Shown here: positions 1 through 6,490 of the stretch, piece by piece
How positions within the stretch are numbered: position 1 is the first letter of the stretch
How the letters are laid out: each line of letters starts with the position of its first letter
Source: Ruminococcus flavefaciens
Lineage (GTDB): Bacteria > Bacillota > Clostridia > Oscillospirales > Ruminococcaceae
Assembly: GCA_002350065.1 (NCBI GenBank)
Contig: DEDQ01000034.1
Span: forward strand, 59,863 to 71,139
Direction of reading: 5' to 3'
DNA: 11,277 bases
Translations under genes and position numbers: made by a program
The notes under the pieces: model-generated
The model's input: the letters and a program-made list of their open reading frames with translations, nothing else
Database searches by the model: none
Told to the model about the DNA's origin: nothing

Positions 1-35
1 ACAGCGATGCCTGCGCCTAATGCTAACAATCCCAT
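1..35 (-). CDS. atpE: ATP synthase F0 subunit c, N-terminal fragment
   Basis: Only the first codons are inside the window; they read MGLLALGAGIAV, a typical start for the proteolipid c subunit whose ring carries ions through F0. The ATG (33-35) follows a GGAGG ribosome binding site that lies inside the last codons of atpB, with 6 nt between the two genes, so translation is probably coupled. The ion-binding carboxylate and the Na+/H+ specificity residues are outside the window. The identification rests on this short N-terminus and on the atpB-atpE gene order usual in bacterial atp operons. Confidence 0.85.
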   Translation of the reverse strand, partial: MGLLALGAGIA

Positions 36-41
36 ATTAAA

Positions 42-785
42 TTACCTCCGTGAAGATCTGGCGGGTTTTTTGATTTTTTTTGCTTTCTTTTCTTTGTGTT
101 CTTCGTCCTCTAAAGCCTCAGCGAGATAAAGCGAGGTAAGGAATGCGAATACATATGCCTGAAGAAGTCCGTCGAAAAGGTCGAAATACGCGCTCGCGAT
201 TACCGGCACGCCTATCGCGGGAACGCCGAGATTTGATGTGATAGCTACCTTTATCAGCTCCATAACTACGAATGCAGCGAGGACATTACCGAAAAGTCGC
301 ATACACAGTGAAAGCGGACGGGTCATAAGGTCGAGCAGATTTATCGGGTTGAGCAGACTTTTCAGCCACTTGACAGGACCTTTTTTGATTATGAAAGCAG
401 CCTGAACAAGAATGATAGCCATTCCTGCAAGAGCAGCCGTCACGTTTACGTCCTTTGTAGGCGGCACGAATCCGAATACGCCGATTATATTTGCCGCACC
501 TATGTATATTATGAAGGTTTCAAGTATGTGAACGTACTTCTTTCCGCTCTCGCCGAGAACGCCTGTAAAGAAGTTGTCGAGCAGGTCTATGAAAGCTTCG
601 AGTACACACTGGGCGCCCGTTGGGACTTTTTTAAGGTTTCTTGTAAGGATTATGGAAAGCAGCACGAGAACTGCCATAATTATCCATGTTACCACACAGG
701 AATCGGCGATAGGTATATCTATGCCGAATACGTGTATCGTAAAAGCGGTCTTATTACCAAGCTGTTCTATCAGTTCTTCTGCCAT
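42..785 (-). CDS. atpB: F-type ATP synthase F0 subunit a
   Basis: A 247-residue integral membrane protein that forms the ion half-channels of F0 next to the c ring. The key motif is visible: RLFGN at 163-167 within a conserved helix, where Arg163 corresponds to the essential arginine of subunit a. The last helix carries the conserved Gln209 (GLLQAYVFAFLTSLYLAEA region, 206-224). Hydrophobic segments lie near residues 31-48, 88-107, 116-133, 157-180 and 203-224. The length suits a Gram-positive subunit a. The ATG at 783-785 has a good ribosome binding site (GAAGGTG, 7 nt spacing). The C-terminus carries a charged, lysine- and arginine-rich tail from about residue 226 that extends past the last helix. 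No atpI precedes it; the gene is first in its operon, behind a promoter at 907-935. Confidence 0.97.
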   Translation of the reverse strand: MAEELIEQLGNKTAFTIHVFGIDIPIADSCVVTWIIMAVLVLLSIILTRNLKKVPTGAQCVLEAFIDLLDNFFTGVLGESGKKYVHILETFIIYIGAANIIGVFGFVPPTKDVNVTAALAGMAIILVQAAFIIKKGPVKWLKSLLNPINLLDLMTRPLSLCMRLFGNVLAAFVVMELIKVAITSNLGVPAIGVPVIASAYFDLFDGLLQAYVFAFLTSLYLAEALEDEEHKEKKAKKIKKPARSSRR

Positions 786-900
786 GATAACACCTTCTTT
801 CGTTCATAAAAATAAAAACGGAGACTGCGCCTGTGCATATCTCCGTTGATAAAAGCAATAGCGGTATGCAGCTATACTCAGCATCGGACTGCATATTCCG
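786..900 (-). promoter_or_regulatory. Structured 5' leader of the atp operon
   Basis: Transcription from the promoter at 907-935 should start near position 900, giving a leader of about 115 nt. It can form a first hairpin (ATCGGA with TCCGAT, 883-902), a middle hairpin (ATAGC with GCTAT, about 857-875) and the terminator-like hairpin at 817-847. The segment CTGCATA (871-865) is complementary to TATGCAG in the loop of the first hairpin (895-889) and also to TATGCA in the loop of the third (839-834). These pairings are seen directly; a regulatory role is inferred. It does not match a riboswitch class that I recognise. Confidence 0.45.
806..847 (-). terminator. Terminator-like hairpin in the atp leader
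   Basis: On the minus strand an 8-bp stem (AACGGAGA paired with TCTCCGTT, 840-847 with 817-824) closes a 15-nt loop and runs straight into TTTTTATTTTTA (818-807). This is the form of an intrinsic terminator. It lies between the atp promoter and the atpB ribosome binding site, so it could act both as the end of read-through from the glycan operon and as an attenuator of atp transcription. The stem has only moderate GC content and the loop is large, so full termination is not certain. Confidence 0.6.
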
Positions 901-906
901 ATACTC

Positions 907-935
907 ATTATATAACAAAACTTTAACAAAGTCAA
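907..935 (-). promoter_or_regulatory. Sigma-A type promoter of the atp operon
   Basis: On the minus strand TTGACT (935-930) and TATAAT (912-907) are separated by exactly 17 nt. The -10 box is perfect and the -35 box differs from TTGACA by one base. The surrounding DNA is AT-rich. The predicted start lies near position 900, upstream of atpB. No other promoter of this quality lies between the glycan operon and atpB. Confidence 0.88.
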
Positions 936-956
936 GCTTTTTGCTAAAATTTTCTC

Positions 957-973
957 TCTCCGAGGGCGGGAGA
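957..973 (-). terminator. Weak hairpin downstream of the glycan operon
   Basis: A 5-bp stem (TCTCC with GGAGA) around a 7-nt loop is followed on the minus strand by GAGAAAATTTT, about 40 nt after the stop of the last glycan-operon gene. Another small hairpin (CAGGG with CCCTG, 981-998) lies just upstream without a T run. Either could slow polymerase, but neither is a convincing intrinsic terminator. Confidence 0.25.
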
Positions 974-1009
974 ATGATGTCAGGGACATTGTACCCTGTG
1001 TATCGTTTC

Positions 1010-1342
1010 TTACTCCTCGCCTTTGGCAAGGCGCATAGCCGTATCAAGACGCTCGATAGCTCCGGAATTGAGCTTTTCTGTAAGGCGTACCCTGTCGAGC
1101 TCCTTTTTGAATGCAGAGAGCTCCTCGGCTATTTTTTTCAGCGCCTCCGCGCTTTGTATCTGCTTGTCCTCAAGAGCGCATACCCGCTTGATGAGGTCGT
1201 TTATATTTGCGGCAACAGCTTCATTTGCGGCATTCTGTTTCTCGCCGAAATCCATGAGCTTTTCGCCGGCTTTGAAAACTCCCACCTTATCGTGTCCGTC
1301 AAAGGTGTGCATCTTTTCGTTTGTAAGCCTGATATCTGACAA
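1010..1342 (-). CDS. Small coiled-coil protein of unknown function
   Basis: A protein of about 110 residues, soluble and without a signal peptide or membrane segment. From about residue 27 to 100 it is rich in Ala, Glu, Lys and Leu with heptad-like spacing (for example LIKRVCALEDKQ, ALKKIAEELSAFKKELDRV), which predicts a long coiled coil. I do not recognise a family. The frame opens at a GTG (1349-1351), but that codon overlaps the ribosome binding site AAGGAG (1356-1351). A TTG at 1340-1342 stands 8 nt after the site and is the better start. It is the last gene of the glycan operon, 39 nt after the rmd-like gene, and the atp operon follows. A role as a structural or scaffolding partner is possible, but nothing in the sequence proves it. 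Confidence 0.75.
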   Translation of the reverse strand: MSDIRLTNEKMHTFDGHDKVGVFKAGEKLMDFGEKQNAANEAVAANINDLIKRVCALEDKQIQSAEALKKIAEELSAFKKELDRVRLTEKLNSGAIERLDTAMRLAKGEE

Positions 1343-1381
1343 TTCGTTCACTCCTTTTTATTCTGAACACATTTCTGCGGC

Positions 1382-2341
1382 TCATTCTGCAAGTGATGTG
1401 CCGTTTCTGAGCCTTATCCTCCACCAGTCGAGAGTGTCGCGGATAGTTTTCTCCATGGATATCTCAGCTCTCCAGCCGGTATCCTCGAAAATACGCGAAA
1501 CATCGGGCTCGATGAGCGGTATGTCCGAAGCTCTCATACGTGCGGGGTCCTGTTTTACGGTGATGCTTTTCTCAGAAAAGCTGAGTGCCGTATCGAGTAT
1601 GAACTGTATATCCACAGCCCTGCCTCTGCCGATGTTGTAGACTTTTCCGGCAACGCCCTTATCTGCAAGGAGGCGGTAAGCTCTTACAACGTCGCGGACG
1701 TCGGTGAAATCGCGCTTTGCGCTGAGGTTTCCGACCGACATTTCGGGCTCCTTTATGCCTTTTTCAATCTCGGCTATCTGCTTGCAGAAGTCGGAGATAA
1801 CGAAGATATCGCTCTGCTCCGGACCTGAATGATTGAATGCGCGGACCATTACGATATCCATTTTATAGGCGCGGACATAGATACGGCTTATCATCTCCTG
1901 ACAGCTTTTTGTAGCCGCGTAGATGTTGCCGGGATTGAGCGGCTCGTCCTCGCTGAGCGGACAGGCGCCGTCCCTGATGAAGCCGTACTCCTCGCCGGTT
2001 CCTATCATTATGACTCTGATGTCCTTTTTTTCGGCGTTTCTCACCGCTTCAAGAACGTTTATAGAGCCCACAACGTTTATCTGCGCCGTGAGCTGAGGTT
2101 TTTTCCATGAAACTGCTACAGAGCTCTGTGCCGCCAGATGATATACCACATCGGGCTGTACTTCGCCGAGCAGAGCGGATATATCCTCGATGTTCATGAT
2201 ATCGAGGGTATGAACTCCGCATTTTTCGGTTATTTTTTCAAACGGCAGACAGGTCGCGTGGACCTCTGCACCTGCTGAAGAAAGCTCGCGGATAAGATAA
2301 GCTCCAACGAAGCCAGCTCCGCCAATTATCAAAGCCTTCAT
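1382..2341 (-). CDS. rmd: GDP-4-keto-6-deoxy-D-mannose reductase-like SDR enzyme
   Basis: A 319-residue extended short-chain dehydrogenase with the NAD(P)-binding GGAGFVG at 7-13. The catalytic set is complete: Thr115 in GTGEEYG, Tyr141 and Lys145 in YAATK. RAFNHSGPEQ and the following GNLSAKRDFTDVRDVVRAY region are typical of GDP-6-deoxy-lyxo-hexulose reductases (RMD) and related GDP-mannose dehydratase-like proteins. The operon already has a complete gmd, so this protein most likely reduces the Gmd product at C4 to GDP-D-rhamnose. Reduction to GDP-6-deoxy-D-talose is the main alternative; stereochemistry cannot be read from sequence alone. The ATG has a good GAGG site at 7 nt. The gene starts 14 nt after the preceding glycosyltransferase. 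Confidence 0.8.
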   Translation of the reverse strand: MKALIIGGAGFVGAYLIRELSSAGAEVHATCLPFEKITEKCGVHTLDIMNIEDISALLGEVQPDVVYHLAAQSSVAVSWKKPQLTAQINVVGSINVLEAVRNAEKKDIRVIMIGTGEEYGFIRDGACPLSEDEPLNPGNIYAATKSCQEMISRIYVRAYKMDIVMVRAFNHSGPEQSDIFVISDFCKQIAEIEKGIKEPEMSVGNLSAKRDFTDVRDVVRAYRLLADKGVAGKVYNIGRGRAVDIQFILDTALSFSEKSITVKQDPARMRASDIPLIEPDVSRIFEDTGWRAEISMEKTIRDTLDWWRIRLRNGTSLAE

Positions 2342-2355
2342 ATTGTATCCTCACT

Positions 2356-3477
2356 TTATTCGGAAAGAGCTTCATACAGGCTCTTTATTACTTCTTTTTC
2401 GCTGAAATATTTCTTTACGCGCACAGCCGCATTGCGTCCGAGCTTTTCGCGGAGCTCCTTGTCCTCGGCGAGCTTGTTCATAGCTGCGGCAAGAGCCATA
2501 GGCGATGCCGGCGGGACTGTTATTCCCGTTTCGCCGTGAACGCTCACGAAGGGGACTCCCGAGGGGAGGCGCGTATTTATTACCGGCTTGCCGTATACCA
2601 TAGCCTCGAGCTGAACGATGCCGAAAGCCTCGCTTTTAGCCACCGAGGGCAGGACGAAGATGTCGCAGTCTGCATAAGCCTGTCTTAGTTCCTCATCGGG
2701 CAGAAATCCGAGAAAATGGACTTTTTCGGACATTCCGTGCGTATCGGCATAGTGTTTGAGGCTCTCCTCGAGTATGCCTGTTCCCGCGATGAAGAGCTCG
2801 CAGTCCTTAGTCATGCGGAATGCCCTGAGCAAAACGTCAACGCCTTTATAATAGACAAGTCTGCCCGTGAAGAATACCTTCACGGCGTTTTTGTTATTGA
2901 GCTTTTCGGTAAGAACGGGTCTGCGTTCGATGCTGAGATACTGCTCCGGCTCTATGCCGTATGGCAGAACGCGGCATTTTTCCCTGAACTGCGGCAGGAA
3001 CTCGGAATTGTCGATATGTCCCTCTGTAGCCACAAAGATGATATCCGCGCGCCTGAGCAGATACATCATGAACGGGCGGTAGAAGAGCATGAGCTTCTTC
3101 TGCTTGACGATATCGCTGTGCCACGAAACCGCGACCTTTCCCTTATAGCCCGACAGCAGCAGAGCCGCGTCCGCGAGCGGGAACGGTACGTTTATATGCA
3201 CAGCGTCCGAGCGCTTTGCCATTTTTCTGAAAAGCCTCATGAACGAGAGCGAAACGGGGCATGAAAAATACGTGCCGAAGCTTCCCGCGCGGGTAAGCTC
3301 GACGCCGTTTACCCTCTCATGAAGAGTTTTTCCTCTGCCGTCGCGGCATACGAGAGTTCTCACCTCTGCGCCGTGAGCACCGAGCTCCTCGGAATACTGG
3401 CGCACGAGGCTCTCTATCCCGCCGATATGCGGATAGTACGCCTTGTTGACCTCGAGGATATCAAGCCTTTTTTCCAT
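2356..3477 (-). CDS. GT4-family glycosyltransferase (GT-B fold)
   Basis: A 373-residue retaining glycosyltransferase. The N-terminal Rossmann half contains the glycine loop YYPHIGGIE (14-22). The C-terminal half carries GRLVYYKGVDVLLRAF (205-220) and the EX7E element SEAFGIVQLE with Glu283 and Glu291, which bind the nucleotide-sugar donor. No membrane segment is predicted; such enzymes usually act at the inner membrane face on a lipid-linked acceptor. In this context the donor may be GDP-mannose or GDP-6-deoxyhexose, but this is inferred. The ATG lies 2 nt after the stop of the small acidic gene with only a weak ribosome binding site, so translation is probably coupled. Confidence 0.92.
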   Translation of the reverse strand: MEKRLDILEVNKAYYPHIGGIESLVRQYSEELGAHGAEVRTLVCRDGRGKTLHERVNGVELTRAGSFGTYFSCPVSLSFMRLFRKMAKRSDAVHINVPFPLADAALLLSGYKGKVAVSWHSDIVKQKKLMLFYRPFMMYLLRRADIIFVATEGHIDNSEFLPQFREKCRVLPYGIEPEQYLSIERRPVLTEKLNNKNAVKVFFTGRLVYYKGVDVLLRAFRMTKDCELFIAGTGILEESLKHYADTHGMSEKVHFLGFLPDEELRQAYADCDIFVLPSVAKSEAFGIVQLEAMVYGKPVINTRLPSGVPFVSVHGETGITVPPASPMALAAAMNKLAEDKELREKLGRNAAVRVKKYFSEKEVIKSLYEALSE

Positions 3478-3479
3478 GC

Positions 3480-3758
3480 TTATTCGTATCCGTTAGCCTT
3501 TCCGTAATCCATGATATACTGCTGCATATCAATGCCTGCCTGCTCTGCGAGCTTCTGGAGCTCGAGAGTTCTCTCGATGAATTCGGGGTCATCGTTGAGA
3601 GTATCCATTTTCATGCGGACCATGAACTCAGGCATATAGTCTTCCATTTCAAGGCGGAATTCATCTTCAGCGGTGAGGAAATTGGAAAAATCCATAGTTT
3701 CTTCTTTTTCCTCTGCCTCTGTCTCTTCCAGCTCTAAATCCTTTTCTTTTTCGCTCAT
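3480..3758 (-). CDS. Small acidic protein of unknown function
   Basis: A 92-residue soluble protein. Residues 1-21 are almost all Glu, Lys and Asp with a Glu-rich run, probably disordered; the rest (from about 23) looks helical and contains DYMPEFMVRMKMD and ELQKLAEQAGIDMQQYIMDYG. I recognise no domain. Its ATG overlaps the TAA of the upstream glycosyltransferase by one base (TAATG), and a good AAGGAG site stands 8 nt upstream, so it is a real, translated gene. It sits between two GT4 genes with no gap, which suggests a partner or regulator of glycan assembly, but this is only an inference from position. Confidence 0.82.
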   Translation of the reverse strand: MSEKEKDLELEETEAEEKEETMDFSNFLTAEDEFRLEMEDYMPEFMVRMKMDTLNDDPEFIERTLELQKLAEQAGIDMQQYIMDYGKANGYE

Positions 3759-4903
3759 TAAACCAGCTCCTTATAAATATCGTAAAGCATTTCTGCCGAC
3801 CTGTCCCATGTGAAAAGTCCGGCACGCTCTCTGCCGCGGATACTGAGCTCCTGACGGAGCTCTGCGGAATCGTAGAGCTTTTCCATGCCGTCAGCTATGC
3901 TCTCCTCTGAGTAGGCGTCGCATATAACGGCGCAGTCGCCTGTTACCTCGGGGAGCGAGGCGGCGTCCGAAGCGAGAACGGGAACTCCGCTTGCCATTGC
4001 CTCGAGCGGCGGCATACCGAATCCCTCATAAAGCGAGGGGAAAACGAATGCGAGCGCTCCGCACATGAGCGGGTTCATATCTGCCGCGGGGACATATTTC
4101 GTGAATATCACCTGCTTGTCGAGACCGAGCTCCTTCACGCGGGAGTATATTCCTCCGTCGAGCCAGCCCTTGCCGCCCGCGAGGACGAGCTTAGGCGCTC
4201 CGGAGTGTCTCTGACAGAAGATGTTATATGCGGAAATTAGCCTTTCGAGGTTCTTTCGCGGCTCGATAGTTCCGACGTAGAGGAAGTATTCGCCCTCGAT
4301 GCCGAGCGACTTCTTGACCTCGGGAATACGCTCCGGCTCATCGCATGGGCGGAACTTATTGAGGTCAACTCCGCAGGGAACTACGCGTATCTTCTTCTCA
4401 TGCTTGGGGAAGTATTTGATTATCTCCTGCTTTGAGAATTCCGAATCCGTAACGATGACATCGGCGCGTATCATGGACTTTTTCAGTCCCATATCAAGCA
4501 TCATTTTCGTGCGTCCGCGGACAGTTTCACGGAAGGTCTTGTACACCATATCGTGAACAGTGACAACCTTCCTGCCCTTTACTCCGGGCGGGACGATGTA
4601 GTTGAAAAAGTGCGTGATATCGGCTTCCTTGCCGAAAAATCGGTTATACGGCACCGGTACGAACGTCGAAGCGGCGCGGTACATATATCCGGAAAAATGC
4701 ACGAGCTTTGTACCTATATTATCTCCGGTAAAGGGCGCGATGCGCTCCATTTTTATATGGTCGTCCTTGCGCGAGAAGAAGTTGTAGGTATACTTGTTTT
4801 CGGGATGCAGACGCGCCATAGCCATAGTCTGTCCCGCCTCGCACCAGCCGACTCCCGTGATACGGTCGCTTATGAGCGGTAATGCGTCAAATGCAATATT
4901 CAA
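3758..4903 (-). CDS. GT4-family glycosyltransferase, mannosyl/rhamnosyltransferase-like
   Basis: A retaining GT-B glycosyltransferase of about 381 residues. It begins with MNIAFDALPL, includes VTVHDM (about 114-119), the donor-domain motif YVGTIEPRKNLERLI (about 209-223) and the EX7E element EGFGMPPLE with Glu293 and Glu301. This pattern is typical of the MtfB/RfbU-like group that transfers mannose or deoxyhexose from GDP sugars, which fits the manC-gmd context. The frame opens at a GTG (4916-4918), but this overlaps the AAAGGTGG ribosome binding site. The TTG at 4901-4903 places the protein start exactly where family members begin, so I chose it. A very stable hairpin (4936-4957) lies just upstream. 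Confidence 0.9.
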   Translation of the reverse strand: MNIAFDALPLISDRITGVGWCEAGQTMAMARLHPENKYTYNFFSRKDDHIKMERIAPFTGDNIGTKLVHFSGYMYRAASTFVPVPYNRFFGKEADITHFFNYIVPPGVKGRKVVTVHDMVYKTFRETVRGRTKMMLDMGLKKSMIRADVIVTDSEFSKQEIIKYFPKHEKKIRVVPCGVDLNKFRPCDEPERIPEVKKSLGIEGEYFLYVGTIEPRKNLERLISAYNIFCQRHSGAPKLVLAGGKGWLDGGIYSRVKELGLDKQVIFTKYVPAADMNPLMCGALAFVFPSLYEGFGMPPLEAMASGVPVLASDAASLPEVTGDCAVICDAYSEESIADGMEKLYDSAELRQELSIRGRERAGLFTWDRSAEMLYDIYKELV

Positions 4904-4935
4904 AGCGGCTCTTCCCACCTTTGTGAAATGATAAG

Positions 4936-4957
4936 CGCCGCCGCAGCAGCGGCGGCG
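4936..4957 (-). other. Very stable GC hairpin between two operon genes
   Basis: A perfect 9-bp all-GC stem (CGCCGCCGC with GCGGCGGCG) around a 4-nt loop begins at the base directly after the stop codon of the small membrane protein. On neither strand is it followed by a T run, so it is not a standard terminator. It ends about 30 nt before the next start codon. It may block 3' exonucleases, mark an RNA processing site, or lower expression of the downstream genes. Confidence 0.75.
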
Positions 4958-5128
4958 TCAGTGTGTGTAATGTATAGCTCCGATGATACAGTATATTATC
5001 ACCGCCGCCAGCGCGATGACGAACAGCTTAGCTGACCGTTTCGGGCGGCGTATGATGTGCAGAAGCAGTCCCGCTGTGAGCAGGACTGCACAGATGACCG
5101 GTACTGATATCTCGAAAAGCAGCTTCAT
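4958..5128 (-). CDS. Small two-helix membrane protein (56 residues)
   Basis: The protein begins MKLLFEISVPVICAVLL and ends GAIHYTH. It has two hydrophobic segments, about residues 7-26 and 35-53, joined by a short basic loop HIIRRPKRSAK (24-34). The positive-inside rule places this loop in the cytoplasm, with both ends outside. The ATG overlaps the stop of the upstream gene as ATGA, a strong sign of translational coupling, and the gene lies within the operon in the same direction. I recognise no family. A small membrane partner for the glycan enzymes or the DivIVA-like protein is plausible from position alone. Confidence 0.75.
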   Translation of the reverse strand: MKLLFEISVPVICAVLLTAGLLLHIIRRPKRSAKLFVIALAAVIIYCIIGAIHYTH

Positions 5129-5391
5129 CTCAGCTTTTCTTCTATCTGAGCCTCAAGCTTTGCGATGTATTCATCGGTGTCCTCTGCTGAAAAGCCGTAA
5201 GCTCCGAAGAATCCGCTCTTTTCGCGTTTCAGCTCAAGAGCCATTACCTTTTCGAGCTCGGCACGTATCTTTTCGTGGGCGATATTTTCGTTTTCTGTCA
5301 TATACAGAAGCGCATTCAGCGCGTCTATCTTTGTAAGGACAGACGTTTTGCTGTAACCGCCCTTTTCGCTTTTAAGAACTCCAGCTCCCAT
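5125..5391 (-). CDS. Small DivIVA-like helical protein with two related motifs
   Basis: An 88-residue soluble protein, mostly helical. Residues 60-83 contain GFFGAYGFSAEDTDEYIAKL, which resembles the start of DivIVA/GpsB-type proteins (Gly-Phe-Ser/Asp-x-x-x-Val-Asp-x-Tyr-Ile then a coiled coil). Residues 12-29 (GYSKTSVLTKIDALNALL) match the same pattern at a constant offset of 54 with no gaps: G-[YF]-S-x7-I-x2-L-x-A-x-[IL]. The full coiled coil of DivIVA is missing. The ATG comes 1 nt after the stop of gmd, with a short AGG site in the gmd end. Known DivIVA-family proteins mark poles and division sites; whether this one recruits glycan synthesis there is an inference. Confidence 0.75.
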   Translation of the reverse strand: MGAGVLKSEKGGYSKTSVLTKIDALNALLYMTENENIAHEKIRAELEKVMALELKREKSGFFGAYGFSAEDTDEYIAKLEAQIEEKLR

Positions 5392-5392
5392 A

Positions 5393-6442
<1,050 letters not shown>

Positions 6443-6465
6443 TTAAAATATTATAGTTTTATTCA

Positions 6466-6481
6466 AGGCGATATTTCGCCT
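6466..6481 (-). other. Small hairpin between manC and gmd
   Basis: A 6-bp perfect stem (AGGCGA with TCGCCT) around a 4-nt loop lies 10 nt after the manC stop in the longest gap inside the operon (6431-6490). No T run follows on the minus strand, so I do not call it a terminator. It could mark an RNA processing or stabilising site. Confidence 0.4.
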
Positions 6482-6490
6482 AATAGTCGA

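Noticed and set aside
804..884. A 26-codon frame (ATG at 882-884) rich in Tyr and Phe that reads through the atp leader and stops after the T run.
   Set aside because: It looks like an attenuator leader peptide, but no ribosome binding site precedes the ATG and the T-rich end explains the Phe/Leu codons. Kept only as a possibility within the atp leader.
1023..1640. A 205-codon open frame on the plus strand.
   Set aside because: It runs antisense across the coiled-coil gene and the rmd-like gene, is Ser-rich, has no family motif and has no plausible ribosome binding site. It is a shadow of the high-GC third positions of the real genes.
2716..3264. A 182-codon open frame on the plus strand.
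   Set aside because: It is antisense to the GT4 gene, whose motifs and ribosome binding context are clear; its own translation shows no domain.
4916..4918. GTG as the start of the upstream GT4 gene, and likewise GTG at 1349-1351 for the coiled-coil gene.
   Set aside because: Both GTG codons overlap the ribosome binding sites themselves. In each case a TTG slightly downstream (4901-4903 and 1340-1342) is better spaced, and for the GT4 gene it also matches the usual family N-terminus.
4983..5336. A 117-codon plus-strand frame opposite the two small operon genes.
   Set aside because: Its translation is Ser/Arg-rich and resembles no protein, while the minus strand has two genes joined by an ATGA overlap with sensible composition.
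6450..6455. A TATAAT sequence on the minus strand between manC and gmd.
   Set aside because: No acceptable -35 box stands 16-18 nt upstream (CGAAAT at 17 nt), and a start there would fall on the gmd ribosome binding site. It is likely chance in an AT-rich gap.
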